A model generated the notes under the pieces. The model was not told the DNA's origin and did no database searches. It saw only the letters and a program-made list of their open reading frames with translations. The position numbers and the translations under genes were made by a program. 8,880 nt of DNA. Origin: Candidatus Beckwithbacteria bacterium CG23_combo_of_CG06-09_8_20_14_all_47_9 (lineage in GTDB: Bacteria; Patescibacteriota; Microgenomatia; UBA1400; CG1-02-47-37). Shown here piece after piece: positions 1-8,688 of the stretch (the first letter of the stretch is position 1; each line of letters opens with the position of its first letter). The stretch lies in the NCBI GenBank assembly GCA_002772455.1, contig PCSQ01000009.1, forward strand, positions 1-8,880, given 5' to 3'.

Positions 1-495
1 ACTTTTCTTGGCTATTTAAAACTCTATCTCACTTTGCCGAACCTTCAAGGTTCAACCTTGAAGGTTTCACCATCGAGATGCTTAAGGAACTACTTTCAAA
101 AACTAAAGCTTCTTGCCTACTGCCTGATGCCAAACCACTTTCATTTAATGGTTTATCAAGAAGATGCCGACGGTATCAATTTCTTTATGCGGTCACTGGC
201 AACTAAATATTCAATGTACCTTAATCGGGTGCATCATCGAGTCGGCCACGTTTTTCAAGGAATTTATAAAGCAGTCAATATTACTAGTGAAGAGCAATTT
301 CTATGGTTATCGAAATACATTCACAGAAACCCGATTGAAATTTTACCTTCAGGGATCAACCTTGAAGGCTACAAATACTCAAGCTATGGAAATTACTTGG
401 GGCTGTTTGATCAAGGCTGGGTTCAAACAGATGAAATTCTTAGCTACTTTTACAAAGTTAAGGATATTGTTATCGAAGACGACCTACAAGGTTGA
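1..495 (+). CDS. IS200-like REP-associated tyrosine transposase (RAYT), 5' end outside window
   Basis: The reading frame is open from base 1 to the TGA at 493-495, so the start lies left of the window; the TTG at 34 is probably not the true start, because residues before it (FLGYLKLYL) resemble the helix that precedes the HUH motif in this family. The HUH metal-binding motif is visible as MPNHFHL (127-147), followed by a tyrosine-bearing helix KYSMYLN (205-225, catalytic Tyr one of two), RVGHVFQG-(I/R)YKA, YIHRNP and YKYSSYGNYLG, all characteristic of the Y1 transposase family. Such enzymes cut and rejoin single-stranded DNA at hairpins and are associated with REP palindromes. Three palindromic elements lie in or at the end of this gene. 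The frame ends within one of them soon after the EILSYF motif, so the C-terminus may be shortened. Base composition is more AT-rich than the neighbours, which fits acquisition by transfer. Family assignment is firm; activity is unknown. Confidence 0.9.
   Translation, partial: TFLGYLKLYLTLPNLQGSTLKVSPSRCLRNYFQKLKLLAYCLMPNHFHLMVYQEDADGINFFMRSLATKYSMYLNRVHHRVGHVFQGIYKAVNITSEEQFLWLSKYIHRNPIEILPSGINLEGYKYSSYGNYLGLFDQGWVQTDEILSYFYKVKDIVIEDDLQG
40..66. repeat. REP-like perfect palindrome, copy 1 (inside the RAYT gene)
   Basis: This is a perfect inverted repeat of two 13-base arms, AACCTTCAAGGTT and AACCTTGAAGGTT, around a single central C. Each arm is itself nearly palindromic (AACCTT-C-AAGGTT). 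It occupies exactly nine codons in the transposase frame and reads NLQGSTLKV, in the variable linker before the HUH motif. The same element recurs at 344-370 and 481-507. A hairpin of this kind next to a RAYT is what is expected of a REP-type target. Confidence 0.85.
344..370. repeat. REP-like palindrome, degenerate copy 2 (inside the RAYT gene)
   Basis: Aligned to copy 1 without gaps, 23 of 27 bases are identical; mismatches are at 344, 352, 355 and 369. The central base is C, as in copy 1. It lies in another codon phase than copy 1 and encodes part of LPSGINLEG between the RNP and YSSY motifs. That linker has about the usual length for the family, so this may be an old decayed copy or coding sequence that resembles the element. 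Confidence 0.5.
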
Positions 496-507
496 ACCTT
501 GAAGGTT
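481..507. repeat. REP-like palindrome, copy 3, at the convergent gene junction
   Basis: The right arm AACCTTGAAGGTT (495-507) is perfect. The left arm (481-493) has two mismatches, at 481 and 486, and the central base is G, so the element is in the opposite orientation to copy 1. It provides the TGA stop of the transposase (493-495) and the first two bases of the minus-strand TAA stop of the isomerase gene (506-508). RNA from either strand can fold it into a CAAGG/CCTTG stem with a 5-base loop, extended by four more pairs after one mismatch. There is no clear T-tract on either side, so a terminator role is possible but unproven. Confidence 0.8.
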
Positions 508-1576
508 ATTTCCACTGACCGAGGGATTGGCCGAGCTGGACTTTGAAGTAATCGACCCAGGGAATCGGTGACGGGTCTAATTCATAAAGCTGGCTTAGGT
601 AGAAATTAACCAGGCTGCCAAATTGAATCACGCCAAATGCTTGGGCGATTTCTGACTCGCCTTGGGCCATAAGCGTATAACTGTCGACTTGATTTTTCCT
701 GATCACCGTTTCGGTGATTTTCAGCCGCTGGCGGATTCGAGGTTCATAAAGCGGCGAATCCAGCAGAACAAAAAAAAGATTCTGGGCATTAGCGGCCGGA
801 TGGGCTAATCCCTCCATTAAATGATGGTTAAGTTCGGGCAAATCGAAAATGGCGGAAAAATTCTTGGCGTTTTCGTTCATTTGATTTTTAATCGTGTGGG
901 CGGAACCGATTAAGTGCCGGGCGGCGACAAAAATGACGACCCGGTCTTTAAGTTTTACTGCCAGCTGTTTGGCTTCATTTTGGGCGGTGGCCACTTGACG
1001 GTTGTTGGTTTTAAGCACCTGTTCCAGGGTGGTTTTAATCGAAGTTAAGTCCCCCGCCGAGAACCGAAATAAACCGATTTTGGCGGCTAAAACCAGTTGG
1101 CTGACGACTAAATAGCCCACGGCCATCCGGGGTTGTTTTGAAGGGTTAAAGCGCGGATTGATCTGATAATATGGCCGGTTAAACTTTTTCGCCAGCTCAA
1201 TCAATTCCCCGCCGCTGGCAATCGCCAGCCAGGGACAGCCCCGCTGTTGCGCCTCGTTAAGATTAGCGACCGTTTCTTCGGTGGTCCCGGAAAAACTGGA
1301 ACAAATGACGAGGGTTTGCCGGTCCACCCACCCCGGCAAATGATACTCATTTAACCTGATTAAGGGTGACTTGATTTCATCACCGTAAACTGACTCAATA
1401 ATCCGGGCGCCCAGGCCGGAACCGCCCATACCGGTCATCAAAATTTTATTGACATGGCTGTAAGCGTCGGGCAGATTAATTTTTTGACAATCTTCCCAGG
1501 CATGCTGGCATTGCTGGCCTAAAGCCTCAACCGAACCGTATAAATTTTGGCTATCTAAAAGCGTCGGTATTGACAC
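506..1576 (-). CDS. Bifunctional phosphoglucose/phosphomannose isomerase (SIS domains)
   Basis: This cytosolic sugar isomerase interconverts glucose-6-P, fructose-6-P and mannose-6-P. With the GTG start at 1576-1574 it has 356 residues, normal for the bifunctional PGI/PMI family. The first SIS domain carries GMGGSGLGA (about 49-57) and the phosphosugar loop SSFSGTTEET (93-102). QPRMAVGYL follows near 148-156. The second half contains NQMNENAK (231-238), ELNHHLMEGL (248-257), YEPRIRQR and a C-terminal DPSPIPWVDYFK typical of this family. The GTG is chosen because GGAG lies 5 bases before it; a TTG five codons upstream (1589-1591) would give 361 residues but has GGAG only one base away. The gene overlaps the preceding mutase gene by 26 bases, which implies coupled translation. 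In the NHNEIxG motif known from archaeal members, the Glu column is Leu here and a Glu stands two residues later. The stop codon is formed partly by the adjacent palindrome. Confidence 0.88.
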   Translation of the reverse strand: MSIPTLLDSQNLYGSVEALGQQCQHAWEDCQKINLPDAYSHVNKILMTGMGGSGLGARIIESVYGDEIKSPLIRLNEYHLPGWVDRQTLVICSSFSGTTEETVANLNEAQQRGCPWLAIASGGELIELAKKFNRPYYQINPRFNPSKQPRMAVGYLVVSQLVLAAKIGLFRFSAGDLTSIKTTLEQVLKTNNRQVATAQNEAKQLAVKLKDRVVIFVAARHLIGSAHTIKNQMNENAKNFSAIFDLPELNHHLMEGLAHPAANAQNLFFVLLDSPLYEPRIRQRLKITETVIRKNQVDSYTLMAQGESEIAQAFGVIQFGSLVNFYLSQLYELDPSPIPWVDYFKVQLGQSLGQWK

Positions 1577-2969
1577 CGTAGCTCCAATCAATCTCCGGAT
1601 GAGATTTTAATAAATTTTTAAGTTTAAGCTTCAGCTGGCCGTACCGGGCTTGGGTTTTAGCCTCAAACTTGATGGTGATATACGGTCCGTTCTGGCTGGC
1701 GCGGATGACCAGCATTTGATCACTGGTGTCCAGGCGCAAGCCGTCAATTTCAACGGCTTCGGCCGCCGGCCACCAGGATTTTAAGACCGGGGCCAGGGTC
1801 GTTTTAATAAACTCAAACTTAATTTTATCCGGCAGCCCCAGTTTGATTTCCGGGCTGGAAACCAGCCGGGGCAGTTGATTGACCGCTTGTTTTAAAGACA
1901 GGTTTTTCCGCTGGAGATAAGCCAAAAGCCGTAAAGTGGCATAAGCGGCATCATCGTGGCCGTACCAGTTATCCATAAAGAAAAAATGGCCGGAGAGTTC
2001 GCCGCCGAACGGGGCGCGGGCCTCTTTGACCTTGGCTTTGATAAACGAGTGGCCGGTGAGCCACATCAGCGGTTGGCCGTGATGTTTAAGCACCGTATCT
2101 TTGACTAATTTAGAACAGAGCACGTTAAACACGATCGGACTGTTGGGCAAGTACTCCAAAACATCCTGGGCAAACAAAGCCACCAAAACATCGTTCCAGA
2201 TTTTATCGCCTTGGTCATCCACAATTCCCAGCCGGTCACCGTCCGGGTCATAACAAACGCCTAAATCGGCCTGATTTTCCCTGACGCCTTTAGCCAAACG
2301 GTCCAGATAATCGGCCTCGGTCGGGTCAGGCGTGCCCAGCGGATAATTGCCGTCCAGGGCGGTATTTTGCTCGATTACCCGGCAACCGAACGACCGCAAA
2401 ATCTCCGGCAAAAACTTGCCGGGCGTACCGTTGCCGGCGTCCACCACCAGCTTAACCCTAAACGTTTGCGGAAACTTACGGTGCAGATCCGCTAAATAAT
2501 CCGGGAAAATATCGGTTTTCACGAGAGTACCGGGTTTATCCGGTTCTGGGAATTTGTCTGATTTAGCCAGCTGTTTAAAAGCCATGATTTCTTCACTCAC
2601 CATGGTGTCGGAAAAGCCCACCGCCAATTTAAAACCGTTATACTCCTTAGGGTTGTGCGAGGCGGAAACCGAGACGCCGCCTTTGATCTGATAGCGGTAT
2701 TGGGCAAAATACATGAAGTAAACCAGCCCGAGACCCAGATCGGTCACATTAATTCCGCCTTCAAGCATTCCCTTGATAAAATTAGCTTTTAGGTCTTCGG
2801 TATGAATTCGGTTATCCCCGACAATGACCGCTTCGTTAATCCGCCTTTGGGAAAGGTAAGCGGCATAAGCCCGGCCCAGGACCCGGGCACCGTCGGCATT
2901 CAATTCGTCAGGGATTTTCCCCCGGATATCATAACCCCGGAAAATATTGTCAGCGATAACTGCCGTCAT
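1551..2969 (-). CDS. manB: Phosphomannomutase/phosphoglucomutase
   Basis: This alpha-D-phosphohexomutase moves phosphate between C6 and C1 of mannose or glucose and feeds nucleotide-sugar synthesis. The protein has 472 residues, close to the usual 450-470. RGYDIRG is at 11-17. The phosphoserine loop is GGVSVSASHNP (97-107), with Ser104 the likely phosphorylated residue. The Mg-binding loop is DPDGDR (241-246), the sugar-specificity loop GGELSGH (322-328), and the C-terminal phosphate-binding loop begins RASQNGP (423-429). The ATG lies 4 bases after the stop of the coiled-coil gene, with no clear Shine-Dalgarno. The next gene overlaps its end and encodes the isomerase that makes its substrates, so the pair forms one short pathway. 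Two loops deviate from the usual pattern: GDNR (51-54) where GRDxR is common, and RASQNGP where R(P/A)SxTEP is common. Choice between mannose and glucose as main substrate cannot be read from the sequence. Confidence 0.93.
   Translation of the reverse strand: MTAVIADNIFRGYDIRGKIPDELNADGARVLGRAYAAYLSQRRINEAVIVGDNRIHTEDLKANFIKGMLEGGINVTDLGLGLVYFMYFAQYRYQIKGGVSVSASHNPKEYNGFKLAVGFSDTMVSEEIMAFKQLAKSDKFPEPDKPGTLVKTDIFPDYLADLHRKFPQTFRVKLVVDAGNGTPGKFLPEILRSFGCRVIEQNTALDGNYPLGTPDPTEADYLDRLAKGVRENQADLGVCYDPDGDRLGIVDDQGDKIWNDVLVALFAQDVLEYLPNSPIVFNVLCSKLVKDTVLKHHGQPLMWLTGHSFIKAKVKEARAPFGGELSGHFFFMDNWYGHDDAAYATLRLLAYLQRKNLSLKQAVNQLPRLVSSPEIKLGLPDKIKFEFIKTTLAPVLKSWWPAAEAVEIDGLRLDTSDQMLVIRASQNGPYITIKFEAKTQARYGQLKLKLKNLLKSHPEIDWSYGVNTDAFR
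1582..1585 (-). promoter_or_regulatory. Shine-Dalgarno GGAG deciding the isomerase start
   Basis: GGAG on the minus strand lies 5 bases before the GTG at 1576-1574. It is inside the 3' end of the mutase coding region, as expected for a coupled overlapping gene. It favours the GTG over the TTG at 1589-1591. Confidence 0.55.
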
Positions 2970-2973
2970 AATA

Positions 2974-3342
2974 TCAGACAGCCAGGTGAATGCTTAATTT
3001 TTCCTCAACCGTTTCCAACCGGTCATCATGATCATCAACCTGACGCTTCATGTCCGATAAAACACCCTGTTCTTCACGGACTGTTTTTAGTTCGTTCATG
3101 ACTTTATCCATAGCCTTGTAAAAATCTGTTTTGGTGGGCAGAAATTTGATTTGCTCTTTTACTTCCTGAAGACCATCTTTTACCTCCCAAACCTCTTTTC
3201 TTACCTCCAGCAATTGATCTTGAGTGGCAAAGTTTTTAAGATCGGCTTTAGTGGCAAACCGGGTTAAATCTTTTTTAGTTGCCAGCGTTTTTAATATTTT
3301 GACTAAATCTGTGTCAGGGGGAGTTTTCTTGGATTTTGCCAT
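2974..3342 (-). CDS. Small coiled-coil protein with ATK-DL nonad repeats (predicted alpha/beta coiled coil)
   Basis: The function is unknown. The 122-residue product is highly charged, with no signal peptide or membrane segment. After a short basic N-terminus, three consecutive nine-residue repeats are visible: LATKKDLTR (20-28), FATKADLKN (29-37) and FATQDQLLE (38-46). A degenerate fourth, LPTKTDFYK, is at 68-76. These match the MATKDDIAN-type nonads known to form beta-layers in trimeric alpha/beta coiled coils. The rest (about 47-67 and 77-118) shows heptad-like spacing, for example VRKEVWEVKDGLQEVKEQI and MKRQVDDHDDRLETVEEKL. A trimeric rod is therefore a reasonable inference. The gene starts at ATG 3342-3340, 26 bases after the preceding gene and directly behind a candidate promoter, with no Shine-Dalgarno. 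It lies 4 bases upstream of the mutase gene, so it probably heads that transcript; nothing links it functionally to sugar metabolism. Confidence 0.75.
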   Translation of the reverse strand: MAKSKKTPPDTDLVKILKTLATKKDLTRFATKADLKNFATQDQLLEVRKEVWEVKDGLQEVKEQIKFLPTKTDFYKAMDKVMNELKTVREEQGVLSDMKRQVDDHDDRLETVEEKLSIHLAV

Positions 3343-3348
3343 AATTTA

Positions 3349-3377
3349 ATTAAATACCGATTAAGAGATCAAGTCAA
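3349..3377 (-). promoter_or_regulatory. Candidate sigma70-type promoter for the coiled-coil/manB/isomerase genes
   Basis: On the minus strand a -35 box TTGACT (3377-3372, 5/6 to TTGACA) is followed after 17 bases by TTTAAT (3354-3349, 5/6 to TATAAT). The -35 box overlaps the last codons of the delta-like gene, and the rest lies in the only AT-rich intergenic gap of the gene train. The expected start point, about 7 bases downstream, coincides with the A of the ATG at 3342, so the transcript could be leaderless. Confidence 0.5.
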
Positions 3378-3818
3378 TAACAATTCCAGGTGGGTGCGTA
3401 AAGGCACACCGGTTTTACCGGATTTGACGGCCAGCTCGATGGCAAACATTTTTTTCAATAGGCCGGTTTCGCCTTTTTTGGACGCCTGGCGGTGGAGCAG
3501 GTACCAAACCAATTCGATCGGTTCGGTTTTCAGGGTGGCTTCCAGATCAGCCAGCTTCCGGCCGGAGAGAAAGCGCCATAATATTTTCGGCACAGTAAAT
3601 TCCTGCACTTGGGCCCCGGGAAATTTTTTAAGCTGGGCGGCCGGGAGTTTTTTCCCGGCCCACAGATAAACATCCTGATTCATTCGAAACAGTTCGTTAC
3701 CGGCAGTGATCTGTTCCAGCTTTTCCGGGGTAATTTCAGCCAGATCATAGTGCCGGGCCCCCTTGGGGATTGCCCGGCGGCTGGCCACTTGGTTATCGCC
3801 ATGAAAAATATAGATCAT
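3369..3818 (-). CDS. Mini DNA polymerase III delta-like protein (tentative)
   Basis: The 149-residue product begins MIYIFHGDN, resembling the opening strand of clamp-loader delta subunits (HolA), where a GDE or GDD follows the first strand. LKTEPIELVWYLLHRQ (97-112) and the end ELAVKSGKTGVPLRTHLELLL (128-148) resemble the C-terminal helical domain of delta, in which an ALK-G segment precedes the last helix. At less than half the usual length of about 330 residues, most of the AAA+ core is absent and no Walker motif is seen. Delta normally opens the sliding clamp and needs no ATPase site. The start is ATG 3818-3816, because it overlaps the TGA of the preceding gene as ATGA; a TTG three codons upstream is less likely. 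The gene is coupled to the metallopeptidase gene behind atpC. The family call rests on short similarities and could be wrong. Confidence 0.5.
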   Translation of the reverse strand: MIYIFHGDNQVASRRAIPKGARHYDLAEITPEKLEQITAGNELFRMNQDVYLWAGKKLPAAQLKKFPGAQVQEFTVPKILWRFLSGRKLADLEATLKTEPIELVWYLLHRQASKKGETGLLKKMFAIELAVKSGKTGVPLRTHLELLLT

Positions 3819-4136
3819 AAGTTGCAAAACAGCCGCCGGAGATGCGGCAATAAACTGCCGGAAAAGTTTTTAGGGATATGGGCCAGCTCATGAACTAACA
3901 CCCGGGTTTTTTCAATGGCCGGCAGGTGGTCAAATTTCTCGGCTAAGACTTCGACCACGTATGCGGGCGGAATCTTTAACGCCAACTGCCAAATTCTGGG
4001 CATACCCCATATTCTGGCCCGGGCCCGGGCTTTCGAACCGCGACTGCGGAAGCAAAAAATCCGGGAGCGTTTGACGTGCGGATAGTCACCGGAGTTTAAA
4101 ATTTTTGCCAGTTGGGTCCGGATGTCCGGGGCCGGT

Positions 4137-4147
<11 letters not shown>
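3815..4147 (-). CDS. Putative small zinc metallopeptidase-like protein (HELAH motif)
   Basis: The 110-residue protein has a clear gluzincin-type metal-binding motif, VLVHELAHIP, with His86, Glu87 and His90. His102 in SLLPH is a candidate third ligand. The segment RSRGSKARARARIWGMPRIWQLAL (about 34-57) followed by PAYVVEVLAEKFDHL and IPKNFSG resembles the small 'putative phage metallopeptidase' proteins that are widespread in archaea and CPR genomes and are not restricted to phages. No signal peptide is visible, so it is probably cytosolic. Its substrate is unknown. The ATG (4147-4145) lies 11 bases inside the end of atpC, and its TGA overlaps the next ATG as ATGA, so all three genes are probably translated together. 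No good Shine-Dalgarno precedes it. The gene is at the downstream edge of the ATP synthase genes; a role in assembly or quality control would be pure inference. Confidence 0.7.
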
Positions 4148-6860
<2,713 letters not shown>

Positions 6861-6864
<4 letters not shown>

Positions 6865-8357
6865 AATTTATGACTCTCGTTAAATTTAGTGGTGACTTTG
6901 ACTAAAACTTTAATGGTGGGTTCGGTCAAAACTTTTTCTTTGGCGATCGTTTTTTTAACTGCCGGCTGGTTGACGGCCACATACTTAAGGTACTCAACCT
7001 GCCACCGCGGCACTTTTTCCACCGGGGTCTGGTCCAGATAACCGTTAGTCACCGCCCAAATAATTAAAACCTGGTCCGCCACGTTCATCGGCTGATCCCA
7101 GCCCTGCTTTAAAATTTCGGTGATCCGCCGGCCCCGGTCGAGCCGGGCTTTGGTCACCTGGTCCAAATCGGCCGAAAACTGGGCAAAGGCGGCCAGTTCC
7201 CGGTATTGGGCCAGTTCCATCCGCAGTTTGCCGGCTACTTGACGCATGGCTTTAATTTGGGCATCGCCGCCGACCCGGGAAACGGATAATCCCGCATTAA
7301 TCGCGGGACGAACCCCGGCATTAAATAAATCGGTTTCCAGATAAATCTGGCCGTCGGTAATGGAAACGACGTTCGTAGGAATGTAGGCGGAAATATCGCC
7401 GGCCTGGGTTTCGATAATCGGCAGGGCGGTGATCGAACCGCCGCCGGCAGCCGGGTTTAATTTGCAGGCGCGCTCTAACAAACGGGAGTGGAGGTAAAAA
7501 ACATCACCCGGGTAGGCTTCGCGGCCGGAGGGACGGCGCAACAGCAGGGAAAGCTCCCGGTAGGCCCAGGCGTGTTTGGTTAAATCATCGTAAACCACGA
7601 GCACATCCCGGCCTTTTTGGGCAAAATATTCGGCGATGGCCACCCCGGCATAAGGCGCTAAAAACTGCAGCGCCGGGGATTCGGCAGCATTAGCGGCAAC
7701 AATAATGGTGTGATCCATGGCGCCAAACCGGTTGAGCGTCGTGATCAATTGAGCGGTAAAAGCCGCTTTCTGGCCGATAACCACATAAATACAGATAAGA
7801 TTTTGTTTTTTCTGATTGATGATCGTGGTTAAAGCAATGGCGGATTTGCCGGTGGACCGGTCGCCGATGATCAATTCCCGCTGGCCCCGGCCGATCGGAA
7901 TCATCGCGTCGATGGCGCTAATGCCGGTTTGCACCGGCTGTTTGACCTTTTCCCGGGAAATCACTCCCGGAGCAATCCGCTCTAAAGGCATTTTGACGGT
8001 CGTTTTGGGTTGGGCCCGGCCGTCGAGAGGTAAACCTAAGGGATCGATGACCCGGCCAAGAAGCGCTTCGCCGGCCGGAACCGATAACACCTGGCCGGTA
8101 GTGATGGCTTCGTCGCCTTCTTTTAAGTGGCGGCTGTCGCCTAAAACAATCGCCCCGACCAAATTCCGGCCTAAGTTTAAAACCAACCCCTTCGTTTGGC
8201 GGGGCAGGGTAATAATTTCGGCCATCATCGCCTCGGATAAACCGGCGATGCTGATGACGCCGTCACCGACGCTGACCAGCTTGCCGAAGCTTTTGGCCTC
8301 GAACTTCGGCTCGTAAGCGGTGATTTTTTCCCGTAAAATTTTATCAAGATCAATCAT
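6861..8357 (-). CDS. atpA: F-type ATP synthase subunit alpha
   Basis: Alpha alternates with beta in the F1 head, binds nucleotide without catalysis and supplies the arginine finger to the beta site. The protein has 498 residues, normal for the family. [14 protein letters not shown] (27-40) lies in the N-terminal barrel. The P-loop is GDRSTGKS (165-172; GDRQTGKT is usual), Walker B is LVVYDD (253-258), [20 protein letters not shown] is at 266-285, and the arginine finger lies in SVSRVGG (Arg361). The short N-terminal helix LDKILREKI (4-12), which normally docks onto delta, is present although delta is reduced. The start at 8357-8355 overlaps the end of atpH by 8 bases, with only a weak purine-rich AAGAAG upstream. 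Confidence 0.98.
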
Positions 8358-8688
8358 AAATTAAAACTTCTTTTAAGTCCGTCAGCTGCCGATTGATTGA
8401 AGCGTCGATGACTTTACCGGCAATTGTCAGCCGCAATCCGCCGATCAAGTCCGGGTCAAGATTTTGTTTCAAGCGGATCGGGTGCTTAAAAACTTTGGCC
8501 AAAGTTTTTACCAGAGCTGATTTTTGCTTGGCCGATAAAACCACCGCCGAAGTGACCGTAGCCAGATTGGGATCAACCTGGGTAAATCCGGCCCGGGTTA
8601 ACTCCTGGGCAATTTGGGGCAGCAGTTCCAGCCGGCCGCGACTGGACAAATAGCCGATGACGGCTTTAACCACTTCGTCAACAATCAT
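8350..8688 (-). CDS. atpH: F-type ATP synthase subunit delta, N-terminally shortened
   Basis: Delta joins the peripheral stalk (b) to the top of the F1 head. The protein has only 112 residues, against about 175-180 usually. What is present matches the end of the N-terminal helical domain ([16 protein letters not shown], about 11-26) and the whole C-terminal domain, with VTSAVVLS (45-52), [12 protein letters not shown] (78-89) and VIDASI (93-98). The first helices, about 65 residues, are missing. This is not an annotation error: an in-frame TAA lies at 8709-8707, 18 bases upstream of the ATG, and a good Shine-Dalgarno precedes that ATG. The ATG overlaps the atpF TGA as ATGA. The retained part includes the region that should contact b. 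Confidence 0.92.
   Translation of the reverse strand: MIVDEVVKAVIGYLSSRGRLELLPQIAQELTRAGFTQVDPNLATVTSAVVLSAKQKSALVKTLAKVFKHPIRLKQNLDPDLIGGLRLTIAGKVIDASINRQLTDLKEVLIYD

Noticed and set aside
164..502. 112-codon + strand frame overlapping the transposase
   Set aside because: It is an alternative frame of the transposase, which has clear family motifs; this one has none.
2802..3101. + strand open frame across the coiled-coil/manB junction
   Set aside because: It is antisense to two supported genes, and its translation shows no motif.
3639..3660. 8-bp perfect hairpin GGCCGGGA / TCCCGGCC with a 6-base loop
   Set aside because: It lies in the middle of the delta-like coding region, has no T-tract after the stem on the minus strand, and the GC-rich codons for KKLPAA explain it.
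3816..3827. TTG start for the delta-like gene at 3827
   Set aside because: The ATG three codons later overlaps the previous TGA as ATGA, the junction type used repeatedly here, and gives the family-like MIYIFHGD start.
4017..4030. 14-base perfect palindrome GCCCGGGCCCGGGC
   Set aside because: It arises from alternating Ala-Arg codons (ARARAR) in the metallopeptidase-like gene and is not repeated elsewhere in the window.
7816..8316. 166-codon + strand open frame opposite atpA
   Set aside because: It is antisense to the P-loop region of alpha and has low-complexity, Pro/Ser-rich composition typical of shadow frames.
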